Assembly (NCBI GenBank): GCA_050331815.1
Contig: JBHJGM010000011.1
Span: forward strand, 1-64,000
Direction of reading: 5' to 3'
Length of the DNA stretch: 64,000 bases
DNA from: JBHJGM01 sp050331815
GTDB taxonomy: Bacteria; Verrucomicrobiota; Verrucomicrobiia; Opitutales; JBHJGM01
In this document: piece after piece, positions 58,388 to 64,000 of the stretch
Numbering within the stretch: position 1 is the first letter of the stretch
Layout: each line of letters starts with the position of its first letter
Notes under the pieces: generated by a model
What the model was told of the DNA's origin: nothing
The model's input: only the letters and a program-made list of their open reading frames with translations
Database searches by the model: none
Made by a program: the position numbers and the translations under genes

Positions 58388-59178
58388 CTTTGGTCTGTTT
58401 CTTTCGTCGGAGCCTTCTCCGCTTCCATGAGCTTCGGGAAGATGGCCTCGTAGGGTAGGCCGGTCAGCGCTTTGAGTCCCGAGGCCAGTCGCCACAAGAC
58501 GTACCCGAAAACCAGCGTGCTGGGGATGAAGACGATCAGCGCGGTGGCCAGCGTTTGATCACCCATCTGCTCGTTGAACTCGGCGGTGCCGGAGTCGGCG
58601 GTCACGATGGAATCGGCCACCACGTAGTTGATGATCGCCGATACCGCCGACGAAGCCACCAGCCAAAGCGTGGCGTGCGTGAGCAGGTGGTTGAGCTGCG
58701 GGCGGGCGTTCTTTTCGTCCAAGATGGCGTACACGCGGTCCACGTTCATCAGCTCGCGGTTCATAACCAGGGGGCGCACCAGCGGGCGTTTGAGCGCCAG
58801 GCTAACCAGGAGCACCAGGGCGATGATCAGCGGCACCGCGGCTTCCTTGATGGGCACCCACTCGGTCGGCAGCTTGAGCAGACCGATGCCGCCGGTCAGC
58901 AGCAGGCTGACCACGCCCAGCACCGAGATCCAGTTGCGCTTGTGCCGGGCAAACCAGTCGTAAATGAAGTAGCCGATCGGAAAGGCCAGTGCGAGGATCA
59001 GCGCGTAGGCTGGGCTGACTCCAAACCAATCGTCCGCATTCTTAAAGAGCAGGATGGGCAGCAGCAGATTGAAGCCCAGGCTCAGCCAAGGATTCTCTTG
59101 CTTGGTGGGCGCGGGCTGCGTTTGGGTGGGTCGGGACGCGCGTGCGCCGCCTGGGCTGGGTTCGGTCGGGGCTGGCAT
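58384..59178 (-). CDS. Multi-pass inner-membrane protein (VC0807-like)
   Basis: The protein has 264 residues from the ATG at 59178; the frame is open further upstream, but that would overlap the divergent coaB. A Pro/Thr/Arg-rich start precedes about six transmembrane helices (SLGFNLLLPILLF, YALILALAFPIGYFIYDWFA, WISVLGVVSLLLTGGIGLL, AAVPLIIALVLLVSLAL, HATLWLVASSAVSAIINYV, ATALIVFIPSTLVFGYVLW). The order and the RHKRNWISVLGVVS loop resemble VC0807-family proteins of unknown function. Convergent with gltA, sharing the CTAG stop sequence. Confidence 0.7.
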   Translation of the reverse strand: MPAPTEPSPGGARASRPTQTQPAPTKQENPWLSLGFNLLLPILLFKNADDWFGVSPAYALILALAFPIGYFIYDWFARHKRNWISVLGVVSLLLTGGIGLLKLPTEWVPIKEAAVPLIIALVLLVSLALKRPLVRPLVMNRELMNVDRVYAILDEKNARPQLNHLLTHATLWLVASSAVSAIINYVVADSIVTADSGTAEFNEQMGDQTLATALIVFIPSTLVFGYVLWRLASGLKALTGLPYEAIFPKLMEAEKAPTKETDQS

Positions 59179-59206
59179 GCCGCGCACACGCCAACCGCTC
59201 ACATCT

Positions 59207-59881
59207 ATGAAGGCAAGACCCATCCGATGCCTGATCACCGCCGGGCCCACCCGCGAGTTTTTGGACCCGGTGCGCTTCCTCTCGAATCCCTCCAGTGGCA
59301 AGATGGGCTTCGCGCTGGCGCAAGCTGCCGTGAGCGCTGGCTGGCACGTCCAACTGGTGCACGGCCCGGTCGCGCTGGAGGTGCCACCAGGTGTCGAAGC
59401 CGCTGCGGTCGTCTCGGCTGAGGAGATGTGCACGGCGGTCCAGGCCCGCTTTCAAAGCTGCGACATCCTCATCAAGACGGCCGCGGTGTGCGACATGCGC
59501 CCGCGCGAGCGCTTCGGCTCGAAACAGAAAAAGGAGGCCCTGCAACTCACCGTCGCGTTCGAGCGCACGCCCGATATTCTGAAAACGGTGGCCGCTCAAA
59601 AAGGTCCACATCAGGTGGTCGTGGGATTTGCCGCCGAAACCGACCAGGTCGAGCACCACGCCCGGCTCAAACTGGAAGCCAAGAACCTCGACTGGATCGT
59701 GGCCAATCAGGTGGGGCAGGCCGGCAGCGGTTTCGAGGCGGACGCCAACGCGGTTATCTTGCTAGGGCGCGACGGCAGCCGCCAGGCATTCGGACCCGCG
59801 TCCAAAGCCGACATCGCCCACGCCCTCATCAACTTTCTGAAGGAGCCCGTGCATGCCGTCACGACGCAACACACATCTTGA
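59207..59881 (+). CDS. coaB: Phosphopantothenoylcysteine synthetase (CoaB) domain protein
   Basis: The protein has 224 residues. Stand-alone CoaB: nucleotide-binding start LITAGPTREFLDPVRFLSNP-SSGKMGFALAQAA, AAVCDMRPRERF, and FERTPDILKTV with GFAAETDQVEHHARLKLEAK and DWIVANQVG. The CoaC decarboxylase domain that is fused in E. coli Dfp is absent, so CoaC must be encoded elsewhere. It ligates cysteine to 4'-phosphopantothenate in coenzyme A synthesis. Divergent from the membrane protein (28-base gap); overlaps the next gene by 29 bases. Confidence 0.9.
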   Translation: MKARPIRCLITAGPTREFLDPVRFLSNPSSGKMGFALAQAAVSAGWHVQLVHGPVALEVPPGVEAAAVVSAEEMCTAVQARFQSCDILIKTAAVCDMRPRERFGSKQKKEALQLTVAFERTPDILKTVAAQKGPHQVVVGFAAETDQVEHHARLKLEAKNLDWIVANQVGQAGSGFEADANAVILLGRDGSRQAFGPASKADIAHALINFLKEPVHAVTTQHTS

Positions 59882-61040
59882 GCGCATCCTCGGTCGGGTT
59901 GATGACCTCGACGAATCCAGCCTGGCGATTCTGGTCCGCCGGCTGGCCCGCGAACGGGTCTTGCTGGAGTCGGTTTTCAACACCATCCGCGAGGGCATCC
60001 TCGTCATCGACCGCGAGGGGCTGATCGAATACGCCAACCAGGCGGGTCTGCGGCTGGTCGGCCTCAAGGAAGCCGACGTCGGCAAGTCGACCCTTTGGAA
60101 AATCGCCCCGGACCTGACCCGCACGCTCAACCTGGACCTGGATTCCGTCCGTCGCCGCCAGAGTCTCTTCTCGCGCGAGATCGAAATCCACTACCCCGAG
60201 CACGTATTCGTGCGGGTGTCGATTGTGCCCTTCGAGACGGAGGGCCTCGGTCAGGCCAGCGCTCGTGAGCGCTTTGTCATGATCGTCTCCGACATCACGG
60301 AGGACAAACTCAGCAGCGAGGAACGCCTCGAGAGCGAGAGGCTCTCCTCTATTTTCATGCTGGCCGGCGGCGTGGCGCACGAGATCGGCAACCCGCTCAA
60401 CTCGCTCAACATCCACCTGCAGCTGATCCAGCGACAGCTCAACAAACTTGAGAAAGGCAGCGCTCGCAGCAAAATCGAAAACTCGGTGGGTGTGTGCGTC
60501 CGCGAGGTTGAGCGACTCGACGGCATCATCACCAATTTTCTCCAGGCGGTCAGGCCTCAGGATCCGGATTTCCAGGAAATCGACCTGCTGCAGCCGCTTG
60601 AAGACGTGCTGGAAGTCCAGCGCACCGAGTTGGAGAACCTCGGCATCGACGTGCAGGTCAGCGTCGCGGAGACCCTCCCGATCATCCTGGCCGACCCTAA
60701 CCAGATTCAGCAGATTTACTTTAACGTGCTCAAAAATGCGGTCGAGGCGATGGGGCAGGGTGGTCGCCTGCGCATCGACGCGCGTAGCGACGACCAGTTT
60801 GTTTACGTCCGTGTGGCCGATTCCGGCACCGGCATCGACGCGGAGGAGCTCTCCAAGGTCTTCCAGCCATACTTCACGACCAAATCGGGCGGGCACGGTC
60901 TGGGCATGATGATCGTTCAGCGGATCCTGCGTGCGCACGGCGCGCAAATCGGCATCGACAGCGAGCCCGGCACGGGGACGGTCGTCACCCTACAATTTCC
61001 CCAGCAGCATCGCCGCATGCGCATGCTCGCCGAAGGGTAG
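59853..61040 (+). CDS. NtrB-like sensor histidine kinase with PAS domain
   Basis: The protein has 395 residues. Coiled-coil start (about 1-40), PAS domain (about 40-125, VFNTIREGILVIDREGLIEY), HisKA with phosphoacceptor H176 in AGGVAHEIGNPLNSLNIHLQ, and HATPase with LADPNQIQQIYFNVLKNAVE (N box), DSGTGIDAEELSKVFQPYFT (G1/F) and GGHGLGMMIVQRI (G2). No transmembrane helix, so it is cytoplasmic. The gene just downstream is an NtrC-type regulator, its likely partner. Starts within coaB. Confidence 0.93.
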   Translation: MPSRRNTHLERILGRVDDLDESSLAILVRRLARERVLLESVFNTIREGILVIDREGLIEYANQAGLRLVGLKEADVGKSTLWKIAPDLTRTLNLDLDSVRRRQSLFSREIEIHYPEHVFVRVSIVPFETEGLGQASARERFVMIVSDITEDKLSSEERLESERLSSIFMLAGGVAHEIGNPLNSLNIHLQLIQRQLNKLEKGSARSKIENSVGVCVREVERLDGIITNFLQAVRPQDPDFQEIDLLQPLEDVLEVQRTELENLGIDVQVSVAETLPIILADPNQIQQIYFNVLKNAVEAMGQGGRLRIDARSDDQFVYVRVADSGTGIDAEELSKVFQPYFTTKSGGHGLGMMIVQRILRAHGAQIGIDSEPGTGTVVTLQFPQQHRRMRMLAEG

Positions 61041-61086
61041 GCTGTGTCAACTAGTCCTCACTGGCCTCTGTCAGCGCGCGCCGAAA

Positions 61087-61156
61087 TGGCACAATCGACG
61101 CTTAGCGATTGCAACCCTCAAAAATTGTGCCAAAATGGCATAATCGAATTATGCCG
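61087..61156 (+). promoter_or_regulatory. Alternating half-site array and possible sigma-54 promoter before the NtrC-like gene
   Basis: Four nonamers of one type alternate in orientation: TGGCACAAT (61087-61095), ATTGTGCCA (61124-61132), TGGCATAAT (61136-61144) and ATTATGCCG (61148-61156). The last three are spaced exactly 12 bases apart, and the final one covers the start codon at 61151. The first site also satisfies the GG-N10-GC invariant of -24/-12 promoters (GG 61088-61089, GC 61100-61101). Autoregulation by the downstream gene product is the simplest reading (inference). Confidence 0.6.
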
Positions 61157-62539
61157 GCCTCAATCCTCATCGTTGACGACGAAAAGCACACCCGCGATGG
61201 CCTCCAGGCGGCCCTGGAGGACGATTACGAGGTGTTCACGGCAGCCAACGCCGACGAAGCCTTCCGGCTCATGGACGCCGAGGTCTTTGATGTGGTGCTG
61301 ACCGACCTGCGCATGGCCGGAAAATCCGGCATGAAAGTCATCGATCGCACCCTCAAGCTCAGTCAACGGCCCATCGTCATCATGATGACCGCCTACGGCA
61401 GCGTGGAGACCGCCGTCGAGGCCATGCGGCGCGGCGCCTTTGATTTTGTGACCAAGCCGGTGAGCCTGGACAAGGTCGACCTGCTCATTCAACGAGCACT
61501 GAAGTCACGCCGGACCGAGGAAGAAAACGTGCGCCTGCACGAACGGCTGGACCAGCGCTTCAGCTTTCAGGGATTGGTGGGCCATTCGCAGGCCCTGGAG
61601 CAGGTGACCGAGCAGGTGCGTCAGGTGGCCCCGACGCGGGCAACCGTTCTGGTGACCGGGGAGACCGGTACCGGTAAGGAACTCATCGCGCAGATGATTC
61701 ACCAAAACAGCCCCCGTTCGCGCGCGGCCTTTGTGCCGGTGCACTGCGCGGCGATCCCCGCCAATCTCCTGGAAAGTGAGCTGTTCGGGCACGAAAAGGG
61801 TGCGTTTACGGGTGCCTCCGAGCGCCGGATCGGTCGCTTTGAGGCGGCGGACGGCGGAACGCTCTTTCTGGATGAAATCGGCGAAATCGACGTGCCGACG
61901 CAGGTCAAGCTGCTGCGCTTTTTGGAGACGCGCTCGCTCGAGCGGTTGGGCAGCAGTAAGCCGATTCAGGTCGATGTGCGGCTGGTTTGCGCCACGAACC
62001 GCGATTTGGCCGAAGCCGTGCGGCAGGGCGAGTTTCGCGAGGATTTGTTTTATCGGCTCAACGTGGTGGAGGTGCGCCTGCCCGCGTTGCGTGAGCGTGT
62101 TGATGATATCCCGCTCCTGATTGACCACTTCGTTGGCCAGTTTGCCAAGGAGAACGACCGGCCGGCCCCGCGTTTCTCGGCGCAGGCAATGGAGCGGCTC
62201 ACCGCCTACGCTTGGCCAGGCAACATCCGCGAATTGCGCAACTTCTGCGAAAACATGGCCATCATGCACAGCGGACGCGAAGTCAGTATCTACGATTTGG
62301 AAACGCGTCTGCGGGGCGATCTGCATCCCTCCGAACAAGCCGATCAGGCTCGTGGCGGCGGCATTGCCCCCGAACGGCGGCTTTCGCGTGAGGAAAACGA
62401 AAAATTTCTGCTGCGCAACGCCTTGATGGAAGCCCGCGGGAATCGCACACGGGCGGCCGAGTTGATGGGCATCAGTCGGCGCACCCTGCACCGCAAGCTG
62501 GCACAATGGCCGGAGTTGGATGTCCGTGAAACCGGCTAA
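61151..62539 (+). CDS. NtrC-type sigma-54-dependent response regulator
   Basis: The protein has 462 residues from the ATG at 61151. Receiver: D9/D10, phosphoacceptor D52 in VVLTDLRMAG and K102. AAA+ domain: Walker A GETGTGKE (170-177), sigma-54 contact loop GAFTGA (217-222), Walker B GGTLFLDEIGE, and arginine-rich sensor NIRELRNFCENMA. C-terminal Fis-type helix-turn-helix: RGNRTRAAELMGISRRTLHR. It would activate sigma-54 promoters when phosphorylated by the upstream kinase. It has its own 110-base upstream region with a dyad array. Confidence 0.96.
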   Translation: MPASILIVDDEKHTRDGLQAALEDDYEVFTAANADEAFRLMDAEVFDVVLTDLRMAGKSGMKVIDRTLKLSQRPIVIMMTAYGSVETAVEAMRRGAFDFVTKPVSLDKVDLLIQRALKSRRTEEENVRLHERLDQRFSFQGLVGHSQALEQVTEQVRQVAPTRATVLVTGETGTGKELIAQMIHQNSPRSRAAFVPVHCAAIPANLLESELFGHEKGAFTGASERRIGRFEAADGGTLFLDEIGEIDVPTQVKLLRFLETRSLERLGSSKPIQVDVRLVCATNRDLAEAVRQGEFREDLFYRLNVVEVRLPALRERVDDIPLLIDHFVGQFAKENDRPAPRFSAQAMERLTAYAWPGNIRELRNFCENMAIMHSGREVSIYDLETRLRGDLHPSEQADQARGGGIAPERRLSREENEKFLLRNALMEARGNRTRAAELMGISRRTLHRKLAQWPELDVRETG

Positions 62540-62569
62540 ATCCGCCAGACTTCTTTAAGAAATGCGTTG

Positions 62570-63505
62570 ATGCACGATGCACGCCTTGCTTTTGTGAACT
62601 TTTTCACGGTGATCCACACACGGTTATCCTTCTTCCTAGGCACCTGCCTGTCCCTGCTGAGTCCCTCCGTTTCTGCGGAGTCGTTTCGTCTGGCCGGTTC
62701 AGATCTGGTGGCGCCCGCGCTTGAATCGGTTTTGCAGACCCTCGCTGACCAGCGCTCGATGGCCCTGAGTGTCGACCTGGGCGGGACCATCCCCGGCCGC
62801 ACGGCCCTGAGCAATGGCGACGCCGATGTCGCCATCATCGCGGTGCCCGACAATCAGGAGCTCAGCTCCGAAGGTCTGCGCCGAGTGCCGCTGGCCTTTC
62901 AGATCTCCGTGGTGGTCGTGCAGGGCGGCAATTCGCTGCCGGGGATTTCCGCTGAGGAACTGGCGGGAATTTTCAGCGATTCGGCTGAACGCTCCATTCG
63001 CAACTGGGCCGACCTCGACGAAAGCGCCAGCTTTGGTGATGACAAAATCAACCCCCTGGCCGTCAGCAGCGAAGACACGTTCCTCGCGCTGGAATTGTTC
63101 AAGTACTCGGTCATGCCCAAAGGCTCGCTGCTGAACAACGTCACGCTCTTTGAAGCGCAGAAGGATGCCGAGTCGCGCCTGCTCAAAGACAGCAGCGCCA
63201 TCGCCGTGCTGCCCGCCCCGCCGGAATCGCGGCTGCTGCGCGTGCTTCCGATTTCCAAGGGCCGCACTTCGGACGGGCAGACCAACCCGGCTTTCGGGCC
63301 CTCAGCGGAAAATGTGTACCACGGCGACTATGCGCTTCGCCTGCCTTTATACATCGTCTTTGACCAGGGGCGCGCCAGCGAGGTGGAGCCGCTCGTACGC
63401 ATGCTGCTCACCGAGGAGGTTTCCAAAGCGCTTGAGGCGGAAGGGTTTGTGACCGTACCTGAGAAATTCCGGCTGGACATTCTCGACGTGCTTGACAGGC
63501 CCTAG
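62570..63505 (+). CDS. PstS-like exported substrate-binding protein
   Basis: The protein has 311 residues. Signal peptide (hydrophobic RLSFFLGTCLSLLSPSVSAE, cleavage near residue 34) without a lipobox. The mature start FRLAGSDLVAPALESVLQTL and then GRTALSNGDADVAIIAV, PGISAEELAGIFSDS and LRLPLYIVFD follow the PstS-like phosphate-binding fold. It may bind phosphate or another anion in the periplasm; no transporter genes are adjacent. It lies 30 bases after the NtrC-like gene, suggesting a link in regulation (inference). Confidence 0.8.
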   Translation: MHDARLAFVNFFTVIHTRLSFFLGTCLSLLSPSVSAESFRLAGSDLVAPALESVLQTLADQRSMALSVDLGGTIPGRTALSNGDADVAIIAVPDNQELSSEGLRRVPLAFQISVVVVQGGNSLPGISAEELAGIFSDSAERSIRNWADLDESASFGDDKINPLAVSSEDTFLALELFKYSVMPKGSLLNNVTLFEAQKDAESRLLKDSSAIAVLPAPPESRLLRVLPISKGRTSDGQTNPAFGPSAENVYHGDYALRLPLYIVFDQGRASEVEPLVRMLLTEEVSKALEAEGFVTVPEKFRLDILDVLDRP

Positions 63506-63520
63506 TGATTTTCCGATTCT
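63492..63520 (+). promoter_or_regulatory. Candidate promoter of tRNA-Gly
   Basis: TTGACA (63492-63497), a perfect -35, lies 17 bases before GATTCT (63515-63520, weak -10). It overlaps the end of the PstS-like gene and precedes tRNA-Gly by 37 bases. Confidence 0.5.
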
Positions 63521-63556
63521 TTAATTTCCAACGAAGCTGTTAAAGCTTCATTTGTT

Positions 63557-63659
<103 letters not shown>

Positions 63660-63682
63660 CGTTTGTTGGGTTTGCTTGGGAT

Positions 63683-64000
63683 TTATCCCTGTTGGAAGGC
63701 GACTTCGCGCAAGTCCTCGCAGCCGGGTAACTGCCGCAAGCGCTGGATGATTTCCCGCTTTCGAAACATCAGTTCGTTGCGCACCACGGAATTGGCCGCA
63801 TAGACGTGCAGCCGACGGTGGTTTTGAATACGTACCGGCGAGCACCGCTCCGCCCATTTTTCGCCGACCACGTGCTTCCACTGGCGCATGATGGTCTCCT
63901 CAACACGTTTTTCCCCGATACGGTAGTTTTTCAAGGTGGTGTCGATAAGCCCGTCGAGCGCAACCGGCCCCCGGCTGCGCGCTGGCGCATCTCCGGGAGG
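63683..64000 (-). CDS. DUF721/DciA-like protein, 3' part
   Basis: The frame is open from the window edge to the stop at 63683 (at least 105 residues); the start lies outside. The sequence LDGLIDTTLKNYRIGEKRVE followed by RQWKHVVGEKWAERCSPVRI and VVRNELMFRKREIIQRLRQL fits the DUF721 family, which includes DciA, a loader of the replicative helicase. An internal TTG at 63934 is unlikely to be the real start because the conserved helix begins upstream of it. Convergent with tRNA-Gly. Confidence 0.8.
   Translation of the reverse strand, partial: PPGDAPARSRGPVALDGLIDTTLKNYRIGEKRVEETIMRQWKHVVGEKWAERCSPVRIQNHRRLHVYAANSVVRNELMFRKREIIQRLRQLPGCEDLREVAFQQG

Noticed and set aside
62499..62507. TGGCACAAT within the 3' end of the NtrC-like gene
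   Set aside because: It encodes part of a conserved Leu-Ala-Gln-Trp segment and has no partner half-site nearby; probably chance.

Overview
The window is a GC-rich, gene-dense bacterial chromosome segment that carries most of the core transcription/translation machinery. Likely source (inference): a member of the Verrucomicrobiota, probably class Opitutia. Supporting signs are a PEP-CTERM protein, a stand-alone CoaB, a ribosomal protein S11 with a long charged N-terminal tail, a sigma/anti-sigma pair of the planctomycete-verrucomicrobial kind, and weak or absent Shine-Dalgarno sequences before many genes. No prophage, insertion sequence or CRISPR array was seen.

Layout. 1-892: the 3' end of an rRNA operon (23S end, a structured spacer, 5S, terminator). 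1012-9444: accessory genes, namely a response regulator, a large exported protein, an ECF sigma/anti-sigma pair, tRNA-Gln, a PEP-CTERM protein and an exported protein that resembles DUF6503. 9541-14467: an envelope operon encoding an exported TPR protein, ExbB/TolQ, ExbD/TolR and a membrane-anchored protein in the TonB position. 14575-28439: tRNA-Thr, tuf, tRNA-Trp, secE, nusG, rplKAJL and rpoBC, with an FkbM-type methyltransferase reading frame inserted between rplL and rpoB and continuing into rpoB without a stop codon. 28494-29886: a lipoprotein and a phytanoyl-CoA dioxygenase pseudogene with three in-frame stops. 30308-49711: the str, S10, spc and alpha ribosomal clusters in one run, ending in a hairpin. 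49739-58387: a small zinc-ribbon membrane protein, guaA, hisD-hisC-hisB, a predicted six-hairpin glycosidase-like protein, hisH and citrate synthase. 58384-64000: a VC0807-like membrane protein (minus strand), coaB, an NtrB/NtrC-like two-component pair with a dyad array at the regulator start, a PstS-like exported protein, tRNA-Gly and the 3' part of a DUF721/DciA-like gene that runs off the window.

The cluster is nearly canonical. Its deviations are the FkbM insertion and stop-less junction with rpoB, a small exported protein between rpsS and rplV, absence of rpmD, rpmJ and infA from their usual places, absence of a second tuf after fusA, and C- or N-terminal low-complexity tails on L5, L17 and S11. 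The most unusual observations are the FkbM-RpoB junction, a folded RNA ending one base before the rplL ribosome-binding site, the alternating half-site array at the NtrC-like gene, and the PhyH pseudogene whose three stops are all consistent with G:C to A:T transitions. All functional calls come from motif recognition by eye; no database search was run.
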